This document shows positions 10,382-20,774 of a stretch of 64,000 nucleotides of DNA, one piece after another (the stretch's first letter is position 1; every line of letters starts with the position of its first letter). The stretch comes from Dermacentor variabilis (lineage: Eukaryota > Arthropoda > Arachnida > Ixodida > Ixodidae), in NCBI RefSeq assembly GCF_050947875.1, contig NC_134569.1, positions 18,327,631-18,391,630 on the forward strand, read 5' to 3'. Position numbers and translations under genes: made by a program. Under the pieces are notes generated by a model. It saw nothing but the letters and a program-made list of their open reading frames with translations. It was not told the DNA's origin and did not search any database.

Positions 10382-11808
10382 ATTGTCTATAGTTGAAGCT
10401 GCACTTTTTTTCATTCATTTTCGGAGCTTTCCTCACTGTTGCGTTTTCCCGGCTGTTACGTTTTTTTTCCCCGGTCCGGTGAAAAACGTATGAACGGGGT
10501 TCCACTGTACCTGTTCTGTAGCTTGATCTGAAATTCCTCTATTTTCCCTCTTACCGCTAACTCATTGATCGGCTTCTTATGTAGAAGTTTCTTCCGTTCC
10601 CTCCTCAGGTCTAGGCTAATTCGAGTTCTTACCATACTATGGTCACTGCAGCACACCTTGCTGAGCACGTCCACATCTTGTATGATGCCAGGGTTAGCGC
10701 AGAGTATGAAGTCTATTTCATTTCTAGTCTCACAGTTCGGGCTCCTCCACGTCCACTTTCATCTATCCCGCTTGCGGAAGAAGGTATTCATTATCCGCAT
10801 ATTATTCTGTTCCGCAAACTCTACTAATAACTCTCCCCTGCTATTCCTAGTGCCGATGCCATATTCCCCCACTGCCTTGTCTCCAGCCTGCTTCTTGCCT
10901 ACCTTCGCATTGAAGTCGCCCATCAGTATAGTGTATTTTGTTTTCACTTTACCCATCGCCAATTCCATGTCTTCATAGAAGCTTTCGACTTCCTGGTCAT
11001 CATGACTGGATGCAGGGACGTAGACCTGTACAACCTTCATTTTGTACCTCTTATTAAGTTTCACAACAAGACCTGCCACCCTCTCGTTAATGCTTTAGAA
11101 TTCCTGTATGTTACCAGCTATATTCTTATTCATCAGGAATCCGACACCTAGTTCTCGTCTCTCCGCTAAGCCCCGGTAGCACAGGACATGCCCGCTTTTT
11201 AGCACTGTATATGCTTCTTTTGGCCTCCCAACTTCACTGAGCCCTATTATATCCCATTTACTGCCCTCTAATTCCTCCAATAACACTGCTAGACTCGCCT
11301 CACTAGATAATGTTCTAGCGTTAAACGTTGCCAGGTTCATATTCCAATGGCGGCCTGTCCGGAGCCAAGGATTCTTAGCACCCTCTGCTGCGTCGCAGGT
11401 CTGACCGCCGCCGTGGTCAGTTGCTTTCCCTCAACACCCTCGAAAATAGCAGTGGCGCGATGGGTGTTCCCGACTGCTGCGCACTATAGGTGCAAACATC
11501 GATCGCACCGAGGGCACTATTTAAACGTAGCGGCATACACACAAGGCAGCTTGGCTAGTCCGACAACATCGACGCATTGCATTTGCCCCACTGACTCCTC
11601 CTTGGCGCCACGCTCTGTGCCTGCCGCGCCTCGTAAGAACTGGCAGTTTGCATCTGCAAAGACGTGCGACAGTGCACGCTCACTGGGCTCGCTCATAGAT
11701 GCCTTGGCAGATGCCACTTAATACTTTGTTAATGACAGTGTTTCAAAATTCTTCTATTGACGGACGTGAAGGTCGCAGAAGTAGCAGCCAAACGAAGACG
11801 CTGCTGAA

Positions 11809-12021
11809 ATGGATCCCGCAAGCACTGATGTTGCCCCGCTCCCAACTTCAACTGAGGCTGTAGCTGCTCTGGCCCCCCTATGCCACAACAGTGGCACAAG
11901 AAAAGGCACCGGCCTATCGCTTATGGATCCTTTAGACTATGTTGAGGACTCTGTGTTTAAGCATGTGGCTGCCAATAAGAAGCAGGCTGCACTACTGCAG
12001 TACTTTCAGCCAAATAAATAA
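11809..12021 (+). pseudogene. Tigger-type transposase C-terminal segment in T1
   Basis: A 70-codon frame ending DPLDYVEDSVFKHVAANKKQ AALLQYFQPNK and stop. The VED-V---A-NKKQ--LL-YF pattern is the Tigger/pogo transposase C-terminus. It is a different sequence version from the T2 and P1 tails. No catalytic core remains. It sits about 300 bases before the right terminal repeat, the expected position. Confidence 0.6.
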
Positions 12022-12532
12022 ATACTTTGTGTGATGCTTCAAGTATTTACTGTGCCACGATTGGGGCACGATCGGGGATTGTTGTTTGGAGCACGCAACC
12101 AACCGCGCGCTCCCGGCCGACGAAGTCAACGCGGCCTAGGCCAATTGTGTGTGGCGCAACCGAATGCGCACCCCGAACAACGATCCCCGTTTGCGCCCTT
12201 CGTTCACTGATTCATTTGCAGAAGCTTTTGACACGTCTTTTAGAAGATTTTATATATCCAATTCTGGCTATATCGAACTATTTTGCGATCACCACGCTGT
12301 TCGATATATCAAGGTTCGACTGTATAGAGCTGCACACAAATTTTGCATTAGGGAGCATGGTAACCATCGGTGAATTTTTTCTTTGTTTATATCGAGCTCA
12401 AGCAGCAGAGCTCCCTGCCAAGTTGGCAAGCACCTCACTTCATCTGTTTTGGAGCAAAAGGAACACCAAGCGCGCCGTGGACAGGCTGCCCCAGCTGATG
12501 CAGGAATCGCACACACAGAGCCAAATGCCATA

Positions 12533-13681
12533 CCGTATTTACACGATTGTAAGTCGACCCCCCCATATCGCTTGACCGAAAAAAAAAAAAAACCCGAGGG
12601 CGCATTCGATAACGAAAATTTATTAGTAGCTGACATGGTCACTGGACTACTCGTCTTCACTAGTGCTGCCATCGTCATTGTTGCTGCGGTCCCACAGCGC
12701 GTCGTGGTCCAGCGAAATTTCAAATTTGGCAAACGACCGCACCAGGACATCTTGCAGAACAGCAGCCCACGCCAAATGCACCCAACCACACGCAGCCGTC
12801 AGGGAGGCTCATTTGACAGGTCCGGTTGGCGTAATTTCGCAGTCTTCTGCCGCCAGCCACTCCTACTCACGGCGGAGCAGAACCTTAAAATTAAGGCGAA
12901 GGTCCGGGCTTGTTTCATGACCACGTCGCACTTCAATGGCAGGGACCGATCACACATTTCAGCGACGTACGCCGCAAGATTAGCCTACAGCTCTGGAAAG
13001 CGTCCAGACTTTGGCAAGTGGGAAATTTCTCACTTGCCGCCACAGGGTGAAAATTTCACTTCGCTGCAGTTGCCACTCTCGCACCACCCGTTTAGAAACA
13101 TCGAAATTGCAGCCCGCTGCGCAGTGATTTGTTTCTTCGGCGTAAAGGATGGCAGCCCTCTTGAACGCTGCTGTGAACGAGTGCCAAAAGATTAGTGGGC
13201 CTGCAGCACTCATGACGACTGGGGAAGCGTAGAAGTAGCACGTAGCCGAAGTGGAGCGCGTCAAGAAGTTAGTCAAACCAATACCAATGCCTTTAAACAG
13301 AGAAAGAGAAACCCGCGAGCGGTGTCTGCTCTTCCACGAACTACCGATACTCCCCGCAAGCGCCGCCGTTCTGAGGGTGCCGCCGCAAATGGGAACAGCA
13401 GCGCTTTTATCAACTATCGACACCCCCCCATGAGTGTTGCATGCATTGTAAGACTCTCAAAAATGTTGAAAAACCCTTCCAAAAAGCGAACAAACACGCG
13501 GGATAGCGAAAAGATACGGGTAGGGCCATAGAGCAAACATAAAATTGTAACTACGTTGTAGCTCTCGTTGGTATGGCTTTTTTTGGCGGGGCCATGTTTT
13601 GGTTTCGATTGTAAGTCGACCCCCCAACTTCAGACTTTCAAATTTTAAAAAAGGGGTCGACTTACAATCGTGTAAATACGG
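12533..13681 (-). mobile_element. Pogo-like element G1, ends CCGTATTTACACGATTG
   Basis: Terminal inverted repeats CCGTATTTACACGATTGTAA at both ends, flanked by TA (12531-12532, 13682-13683). The right end carries an extra inverted copy of TTGTAAGTCGACCCC, forming a subterminal hairpin. It encodes, on the minus strand, a decayed transposase with a helix-turn-helix. Sister copy G2 is at 35133-36749 in the opposite orientation. G3 (16170), G4 (40261) and G5 (54089) share only the terminal CCGTATTTAC or CCATTATTAC start. Confidence 0.88.
12600..13230 (-). pseudogene. G1 transposase remnant with Brinker-type HTH
   Basis: The N-terminal part reads HSFTAAFKRAAILYAEETNH (about 13185-13120) and NFDVSKRVVREWQLQR, matching Brinker/pogo-type DNA-binding domains (-FK--V--YAE---N-AAAR-F-VSE--VR-WR-Q). 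Farther on, YVAEMCDRSLPLKCDVVMKQA corresponds to a CENP-B-type HTH. A tail region near 12640 is the C-terminal acidic segment seen intact in G2 (DDDGSTSEDE). The DDE core is missing. Frames change at least twice. Not functional. Confidence 0.6.
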
Positions 13682-13683
13682 TA

Positions 13684-15646
13684 ACTCATAGGAGGGTGCT
13701 GCGTTGGCCGGGGCTGCCTCTGTTGGTACAGTACAAAATTCATCCAAATCGACAGGACCGGTTGAAACGATAACGCAATGCAGAACGAGACAAAGGCAAC
13801 AAAAGCAGCGCATAATACAGAAAGTGCGAAACCATGTGCAATGATTAGGCCAATATCTGCTAGGAGGCGCATAGATCATGTTCAATATGTGGAGACAAAC
13901 CTAACATCGCTTCAACAGCCACTAATCTAACCTGTATGCGTGATCTTGGGACCAATCACTCATAAGTCACCCGTATGAATATTAACAGAAAGCATTCTAC
14001 AACGGCTTGTGGCATGTTACAGCAGCCAGAGGTGAATTCTCGTGACAACCTAGGCCATTAGGTCTAATCAGTGCTGCTTTGTAGGACGTCGGGAACTAAA
14101 GTTACAGTTTGGTGTCACATAAATGCAGATCTATTCGCAGCAGCCATGCAACACTCTGAAAGCCAACTAACCGCCTTACAAATTAAAGCAAGAGTACACA
14201 GTGGCGACAAAGTTGCTAATGGACGCCATCTTTCTGATGCATCCTACGGCACCCTACATCGTTTGAGATGCTCTTCGTAGACACACATCGGCCTCCTTTT
14301 GTAGCATTAAGCAACCTGCCACAAACTAGCTTTGGATTTACACGGGTGGGCGTGAATGTGTCAGGTGAGACATGCGCTGACCACCCGAATGCATACATTT
14401 GGGCAGACATGCACACGGACGAGGAGAACTGAGGGAGGGGGATTGCCTTGCGCAAATTAGCCGTTGCCCTTCCGATTTAACATCTTTGACAGGTGGCAAA
14501 TGATGCTGGACCTGACAGAAAAAGTGCCTGCTGTTTACTGTCAGCAGCAACTGCAGTTATCCTGCACAGCACCAATTGACAACATTCTATTGATAACAAA
14601 TATTTTCTAGACATTCATATACTAGAACTAAACTGTAATCAGTGCAGGCATATTAATTTGGAGTTCCCTTTAATAAGTGTACATTGTATGGTAGGTAGAT
14701 CTTGATTTCTGTGTACCCAATTTGCTGATAGTTTGCTATATTCATGTTATGCAATGCCAGGAGACTCCCTATCATGTGCAGCGCCAAACTTTTCTTGCCC
14801 AAGATTTGTAAGCATTAAACTTTGTGGTAAATTTTCTGATAGTTGATACTATATTTGGCTGGTTTGTCTCGATTCAATTCTATATGCAATTCGAAATCTA
14901 CTATTCTTTATTGGCACAATCCTATATTACCCATTTCCTTGTCACGAATCACAAGCAAAGTAACGATACCTTTGTTGCAGACAATTTCTATAGGACCCCT
15001 TGTATCACATTTTCATTGTTATTGGCTGATGAAGATACCTAAGACTTGGTCATGGATTGCTTTCTACTGAAACATGACCCTGTCAAAGCATCCCCACGCC
15101 ATTTCAACATGCAGCTTCTCCATACTGCCTCATCAGAACAAGCTAGCTGTGTAATGTTCCATGTTTCAGCAGGCATTTCCCCCTGAAATTTAAATATTAA
15201 ATCTCTGTTCAAAAATTGTGGAAGAACTTGTGTAGCTATGGCCAAATATACCAAGTCAACAAGCAGTACACTACTAGGCTTAACCTTTACACTGTTGGAT
15301 GTACATGGTTGGCATCAAATGTTCATGAATCACAGGATCTGAGAACACATGGAAATTCCTAGCACTTTGTGAGAGTAGTCAGTAAAACCATACAATGCAA
15401 CATTGTCGGCATGTATACTACTACAGGCTAAAAATAATTATACCAGACCGCATGCCCAGGTTGCACAAATATTCCTCTTTTCCTCACATTCTGTGGTCCA
15501 TAAACTTTTCATGCCAATTGAATAGAAAACCAGATACCAGTCCTTACGCTTATTCCTTGAACAAAGAAAACACATAATGCAATAAATATACTCGCTGAAG
15601 AAAGGCCAGCGCATTGTATGAACAAGTGCCCTGCTGTCCGCTGTAC
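13684..15646. other. MED12 intron after the 15647 donor; mostly unassigned
   Basis: I looked here for the Gln-rich C-terminal MED12 exons and did not find them. About 13895-13985 resembles 52150-52235 inside the non-autonomous hAT element (CGTGATCTTG, AATCACT-AT-AG--ACCCGTA), so a hAT-family scrap is present. The rest shows no recognisable element. Short open frames carry no domain. Confidence 0.5.
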
Positions 15647-16042
15647 CTGCAGATGCTTGTCAGGAGGCTGGCCAATGTGAGGTGGAGCCAGGTGAGGCAC
15701 AAGGTGGTGGGGAGGGGCCAAGTGTGGGGGTGGGACCAAGTGTGGGGGAGGACCTAGGTGAGGCCCCCCCACTCCAGCAGTCGATGGAGCTGCCGGGAGG
15801 GGAGCAGGGGGCTCCAAAAGTTCCTCAGGAGGCAGGGGTGGCTGTTCGAGGAAATAGGAAGCCGGTTTAGCCAGGGCCGAGTGTGTGTGCCATAAAAGAC
15901 TGCCCCGGGGCATCTCCTCCAGGCGAGGCTTGCGTTCCATGCGCACTGCCCCGAACCACATCCACGACAATGGGGCTGGGTTTCGCTGACCTTCCAGCAA
16001 GTCCCAGGGACTCACACACTGTTTTTCAGCCACTTGTAGACC
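15647..16042 (-). CDS. MED12: MED12 exon, start of Pro-rich PQL region
   Basis: Ninth visible MED12 exon, 396 bases (132 codons), phase 0 at both ends. The acceptor is GCACCCAG|GGTCTA and the donor is CTGCAG|GTACAG. It opens GLQVAEKQCVSPWDLLEG, then APLSWMWFGAVRMERKPR, then LLWHTHSALAKPASYFLEQ, paralleling vertebrate GLQVSTKQKVSPWDLFEG...APLSWGWFGTVRVDRR...LLYHTHLRPRPRAYYLE. Codons 94-123 form a Pro/His repeat (PHLGPPPHLVPPPHLAPP and on) that I do not recall from vertebrate or fly MED12. Vertebrates have a Lys/Pro-rich stretch there. The PQL region carries protein-interaction surfaces in vertebrates. The remaining Gln-rich C-terminus was not found at lower coordinates. Confidence 0.96.
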
Positions 16043-16169
16043 CTGGGTGCAACAAGCAAGAAAGGCAAGTTAAATAGCGAAAGCAAGAACAGCAAACATT
16101 CACATTGAGCACAGTTCAAGGTGCTTATCTACAACTTATTTTCCAGCATTATGGTAAACAGCACTACTA

Positions 16170-17111
16170 CCGTATTTACTCGCATAATGATCACACTTTC
16201 TTGTCAAAAAAATTTATGCAAATTCAGGGGTGTGATCATTATGTGGGTTAAATTTCCCACGAAAAGAAACATTTTCTTTTTTCATCCCGCATTTGCTGCG
16301 GGAAGCAGGTGGCTGCCGGTGTCAGTGCGGGACACCTAAATAAAATTGCCCCCGGCGGAACAAGCCGAATACGCCGAACATAATTATTTTTCTTCTCGTG
16401 AGTACATTATGCGCATTGAAACAATTTCTTTCGTACCAGTAATGAATAATATCGTTAATATCAGCAAGTCTGCGACAATAACGTAGCCATATCCACTTTG
16501 AGGGGACAGAAACAGAGATGGGCGCGCTTAGCTGCCAGTGGCATAGAAACACATGGAGGGCATGCTGCGGAAACTGCGGCATTTGACTAACACGGCATGT
16601 TTCCGTTAAGTGTGGGCGAATATCTTAGCTGCGTTTGAAGCGTCGGCATGTGAATATGGTACACTTCTAACGTATCAGTGTAAACGTGGCCACTATCGTT
16701 GCCGCTCACAATTTGTTGCATGCCCACGAGTGCAGACAAGAATCGACAAGAGAAGTTGTTGTTGTTGACAAAAACCATTATGAAGCCTACAAATAATAAA
16801 GCCGAGGCAATTTTGGTTGTAGCTTTTTTTTTTCATGGAAGTGCGGAAAGTGATGAAAGGAATGAAATGGGGCAGCTGCTTGAGAATGTCGGGTGCGTGC
16901 AGACTGCTTGATACGTCTTCAAGAGTCGTTCACATAGCATTCGACAGATGGTAAGCGAGATCATCATTAGCTAGACTTGGCACACAAAATATCGCTGCGA
17001 CAAATTCCGGGTGCAATCATTACACGGGAAAGAAAAAAAAATAGAATTTCGACGACAAAATTCAGGGGTGCGATAATTACACGAGTGCAATCATTATGCG
17101 AGTAAACACGG
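16170..17111 (+). mobile_element. Non-autonomous TA-flanked element G3
   Basis: Terminal repeats CCGTATTTACTCGCATAATG and, at the right on the minus strand, CCGTGTTTACTCGCATAATG, with TA at 16168-16169 and 17112-17113. Subterminal copies of TGCGATAATTACACGAGTG-type sequence repeat near the right end. No recognisable protein. It lies in the MED12 intron between exons 17559 and 16042. Confidence 0.88.
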
Positions 17112-17558
17112 TAGTTCACATTCGATAAGCTCAAACCTTGTATGCAAACACTTGTAACATGCAGTTATAGCAGCTTGTCACAAAATAAAATCATTACTGC
17201 AGCAGGCTAAGTGCCATGTTCAAAGAGGCTCGCTCATTGCACCATGACATTCAAAGAAAGCTTTGCTTATAGGGTTGTGATAAAAACTTGCCAGAAATTA
17301 GCAACATCTTGTTTACTTATTATTATCATTTTTTATTTTTTTCATTTGTGCAAGCAGCACTAATCAAGCATTTTGGTGGAAGCCTACAGTAAAAAAGGTG
17401 TGTGAGCAATTCTTGTGTCTACCAGCAACAGCAATCTCATAAATGGAAGCTCTGCAGTCGCCCCCAGATATACCCCAACATAGAGCTTTATTTATGCAGC
17501 AAACAGCAGCTCTCTCATCTATTCAAGCACAATGTGACAGAGGCAAAGCATTGCACAC
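17112..17558. other. MED12 intron, unassigned
   Basis: AT-rich with a run of T at about 17320-17345. No element boundary seen. The 3' portion is the donor side of the 17559 exon. Confidence 0.45.
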
Positions 17559-17720
17559 CTGCTTCTTGTCTATAGAGTCAAAACCAGCGATCTTGTTTCC
17601 TTTGGTGTCAATGAGGCTTCCCATCGGCTCACAGGCGATCACCTCACACTGCTGCTTGGTGAGAGGCAACAGCTGGTGCACCATTTTCATGGATTCCGTG
17701 TCCATGTCCGACACCTCTTT
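17559..17720 (-). CDS. MED12: MED12 internal exon, most conserved block
   Basis: Eighth visible MED12 exon, 162 bases, phase 0 at both ends. It encodes [20 protein letters not shown], then [20 protein letters not shown] and [13 protein letters not shown]. The [20 protein letters not shown] stretch is essentially invariant between vertebrate MED12 and this sequence as I recall it, and is the single strongest identifier of the gene here. The acceptor is CATTGCAG|AAAGAG and the donor is AAGCAG|GTGTGC. The exon lies between two non-autonomous TA-flanked transposons (16170-17111 and 17834-18794). Confidence 0.97.
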
Positions 17721-17833
17721 CTGCAATGCAAGAAAAGCCACCACTATACTAACTGATCCACACAGAAAAATGTAGACAAGTTGGGCCTTGCATTGCAAAA
17801 GAGTGCTTGGTGATAAAACAAGTGCTGAAAGTA

Positions 17834-18794
17834 CAGTGAGATCTCGACATAACGAACCTCAGGAGACCGCAGCAAATTGTTTGTTATTCTGAAAGGTCAT
17901 TATAGTGAAAGCCCCAAATAAACCATATCATCCACCAACCAATCAGCTGTCACCGTGTAAGCTATCCCCGAAAACATCGCTGTTGGCTCTTAGCCCTTGC
18001 TGTTGCTATATTCCTGAGACTCCACCGCCACGTACTACCGTAATACGTTATATGGAGTGGCACATGCAAAAGAGATGCTGAGACAAAAAAAAAACACCGA
18101 CAAAGAGGAAGCTCCATGTCACCTATAAAGCCCACTGCTTCTTTTTGTTTGTTAGTTATTCACATTACTTGCCCCCCCCTCTCCCCCCCCCCTGCACACC
18201 ACAACTGTCTCACTTGAGGTAGATACTTCAACTATTCCAAAACGCAAGCATGTGAAAAAGACACTGTCCGGAAAATGCAACCATATGGCATCCCCGCGAG
18301 CACAGAGGTTACATTCCTCTGCATGTGTAGCTCATAAGACTGCAGAAAGAAGTACAAAAGAAGAGGCGTGTGCAGAGAGAAGGAAGAGACACTCATCCAT
18401 TGGTAGGCAACACTTGCCTGGCAGAGCATGCACTTGCAAAACCAGTTTTTTTTTTTTTTTCCTTTTGTGCCCTCTCAGGTTTTCCAAACACATACACCGC
18501 GGGATACGCTTTCTGAGCCTTGTTGTCTGCTAGCTTACTGTTCCGCCTTCCGTAAAGAATACAAGGAAATCTAAGAATCCCCAGCTGTCAGAATATTAGT
18601 TCATAGTGCCGAGGCATCAACACAACAAGGATATTGAATAATGATCGTTATTCTGAAAAGTTCAGCATTCTTAAGTTTGTAGTATTGAAATGTTTTTACA
18701 TTCAACCTATAAGCAGTCAGCAGAGGATTTCTCAAAAAATTTGTTGATCTGAAAAGTTCGTTAATGTGGTGTTCATAGTAACGAGGTTTCACTG
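17834..18794 (+). mobile_element. Non-autonomous Tigger-like element T3
   Basis: Terminal repeats CAGTGAGATCTCGACATAAC and, right on the minus strand, CAGTGAAACCTCGTTACTAT. TA flanks at 17832-17833 and 18795-18796. Internally it has a C-rich run (about 18172-18192) and no recognisable transposase. Confidence 0.8.
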
Positions 18795-19225
18795 TAGTGA
18801 GAACTAAAGAACACAAAACAGCCACAAGAATTCACAATGGTGCGAATAACCTCAAGATTGTTAATTAAAGGCAGGTACGACAGTATAGGGAGACACTAGT
18901 TCAATCAGATTATTGCTTTTTAAAACATTTTTGTTATTATATGCTTTAGAAGAGTTGTTTATTCACCAAGAAGAAAACTAAACTTCTCTTTTTTGAATTT
19001 TGCAGCCATGCGGCAGCCACCAACCAAGTTTATGTTGCGATTTCCGCAGTAGTTACATGAACTGAGTGTTGCATAAAAAAATGCCAGATATACATTGCTC
19101 TTCGAGCTAAACATGACTTCTTCCTGCTTGGATTCCGCACAAACATGGCTATTCACAGTGTAGGCTGCGTAATGCAACCCCTGGGTGAATCTACTTTTTT
19201 TGTCGAGGATAATTTAGAAGTATTT
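18795..19225. other. MED12 intron, unassigned
   Basis: No exon, terminal repeat or domain seen. Confidence 0.4.
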
Positions 19226-19871
19226 CAGAGTGTCCACCAAGTTGATGTTTCCAAATTCCCTGAGTGACACAGGACTTCGTTTTATATCAAGACGGGCTGA
19301 CACCATGTCGCCCTATGGTGTCACTCTCTAGTAAGCATGCTAAAATATAAAAAGACGACTTATTCAAGTTTGAATAGTAAGGAGTAGTGTTTATTTTACT
19401 GAAAAAGAAAAGAGAAGGGAGATGCACAGCAACAAAAATATATTCGAAAAAGGTAAAACCAATTGTCGAACGTTCCTAAATACGAATAAAAAGGAGATCC
19501 ATACAGAAACAAATAGTTTTGAAGATGAGCTACTTCTATAAACTGATAGCAAGCTCACTGGTGTCAGACCTGAGCTTTGTAACAAGTGAGATTCTCTCTC
19601 AACAGCTGGTAATCACAACTGTGCTGACATACTCTCAGCCTGTGCACAACGCCTCAGTGTTGCATTTCAATGATTCAAAGAGTTTATTTTGGTTTGTATT
19701 AGGGACGCCTGCATCTCGGCATCAATCAACACATTGTTTTTTGAGCTCACGCTCCTTTGAAGAAGCAGCGGCACACTTCCTTTCGTGTTCATTCCTCAAT
19801 GCGTCAGTTCTTTCTGTTCTCGTCCTCCTTCCCCCACGCGTTTGCCTCATGGACCATTTGAAGCATCCTCT

Positions 19872-20637
19872 TGGTCAGCTGTATAGTCATTGTCCTATTT
19901 TTCGGGCTCCCTAGGGGCCAAAAAAACGTACGAAAAATTGGGCAGTCCGAAAAAATGAATGCATGTCTTTTACTGCCCTTAAGGGCTAAACTTGCTCCAG
20001 GCACATCCGAAAAAGCTCTGAAGGCCTGCCAGTACACTTATTAGGCATATCAGATCTCATACTGTGAGATACACGCGTGTATAATGAAGGAATACATACT
20101 GTTTCCCGTGACAATTGTCTCTTCCCACGCTTGTTATGCTTCACCGCAATACTTTCGCGTATGCTTCACCGCATAACGTTGCTGTAATGACGCGAATCTG
20201 ACTTTCGGGAACCGGCATTATGCAACGCGCCGTGCTATCCGAGCTTCGAAGCCAATCATGAAGATTACAAAGGCTGAGTTAATGCCGTTGCTGACAGTGG
20301 ATAATTCTTTCAACGAAAATACACAGCACCAAACAGCAAGAAGCTTAATAACGAATGTCGAAGCAGCTACGCCTAGCGTTGCTGCGGTGGTGGCTACGGC
20401 TGCCAGCGGATCTGCATGCGATGGCGCCGGTTCGAGGTGGCGAGGTAATCAAAATGGCGGCGCTGGTGGCTTTGATTAATGCTGTTTTGGACCTGCGGTC
20501 TCGCCAGAAAGTCTGGAAAATTGGACGGCGAAGGGCTCTTGCATCCAAAATTTCAGACGTTTTTAACATAGGCTCTATGGGTACGACGTGGTGGTGCCAC
20601 GAAGCCGACCGAATTATTGAGTGTCCAAAAAGTTGAT
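19872..20637 (+). mobile_element. Family P element inside composite A
   Basis: Bounded by degenerate ends related to CAGTCGCCGACCGATTTT (left: CATTGTCCTATTTTTCGGGC; right, minus strand: CAACTTTTTGGACACTCAAT). It aligns along its length with 57802-58516, including CTGAAGGCCTGCCAGTACAC and TTATTAGGCAT. No intact open frame. Confidence 0.75.
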
Positions 20638-20774
20638 TGTTGAGTGCGCACTGGCAACCCCTCAAGCCGATGACATGACATCAAAAACAATTTGTTACGA
20701 TTTCTCTGTTACTTGAGCCAGCGTTACCGCAACTTTCGTTCCCTTGCAATAAAATTATCCTTACAATAAAATTA

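Larger units (their letters stand above)
9682..10507 (+). mobile_element. Tigger-like DNA transposon T2, nested in the RTE LINE
   Basis: Terminal repeats CAGTAGAACCCCGCTGTTAC and, at the right on the minus strand, CAGTGGAACCCCGTTCATAC. TA is duplicated at 9680-9681 and 10508-10509. Removing the element and one TA restores the RTE reading frame across the site (QNRY-SALTREE). It holds a long hairpin (9885-10048) and a C-terminal transposase segment (10076-10381), so it is an internally deleted copy of an autonomous Tigger-like family with CCCCG-type ends, different from T1. Confidence 0.9.
7856..11340 (-). pseudogene. RTE LINE polyprotein (endonuclease and RT), disrupted
   Basis: The endonuclease starts near 11340 with MNLATFNARTLSSEASLAVL, has a TAA stop at about 11095-11097, then resumes in the same frame with RVAGLVVKLNKRYKMKVVQV and ILMGDFNAKVG (about 10915-10950). 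After the 9682-10507 insertion it continues ALTREEDLSVEAMNG. RT blocks are NYRPVNLLSVAYKVFTKV (about 8960), FIDYEKAFDSVKTSAVMEAL (about 8740), VRQGDTISPMLF (about 8580) and FADDTAMHAH (about 8410). The thumb and tail end with TYGAETWRLTK and AGHVMRREDNR (about 7860-8080). There are at least two frameshifts, one stop and two insertions. The RT stretch between LQEVF and NLRFADD has been replaced by foreign sequence. Confidence 0.88.
7659..11422 (-). mobile_element. RTE-type LINE, 5' truncated, inside T1
   Basis: The 3' end at 7659 is a (CAT)n run followed by AGCCTGGTTACGCCCACTGC, the usual end of arthropod RTE elements. The candidate target duplication is GCTTTCC at 7652-7658 and 11423-11429. 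The body encodes endonuclease then reverse transcriptase on the minus strand. Two insertions break it: a Tigger-like element at 9682-10507 and a short piece of the I-like LINE tail at 8421-8510. The interrupted reading frame can be followed across the first insertion site: the codon containing TA continues on both sides. Confidence 0.85.
7486..12322 (+). mobile_element. Tigger-like DNA transposon T1, 4.8 kb with nested insertions
   Basis: Terminal inverted repeats CAGTCAAACCTCGGTATATA (left) and CAGTCGAACCTTGATATATC (right, minus strand) are flanked by TA on both sides. The paralogous empty site at about 34955-35010 confirms the boundaries. Inside are an RTE LINE (7659-11422), a second Tigger-like element (9682-10507, within the RTE) and a transposase C-terminal segment (11809-12021). 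Without the RTE the element is about 1.07 kb, so it was internally deleted and non-autonomous before being invaded. Pogo/Tigger membership follows from the CAGT ends, TA target and C-terminal motif. Confidence 0.85.

Noticed and set aside
15509..15646. Extension of the MED12 exon to the stop near 15509
   Set aside because: The frame stays open past the donor, but CTGCAG|GTACAG is a good splice site and the extra residues have no similarity to MED12.
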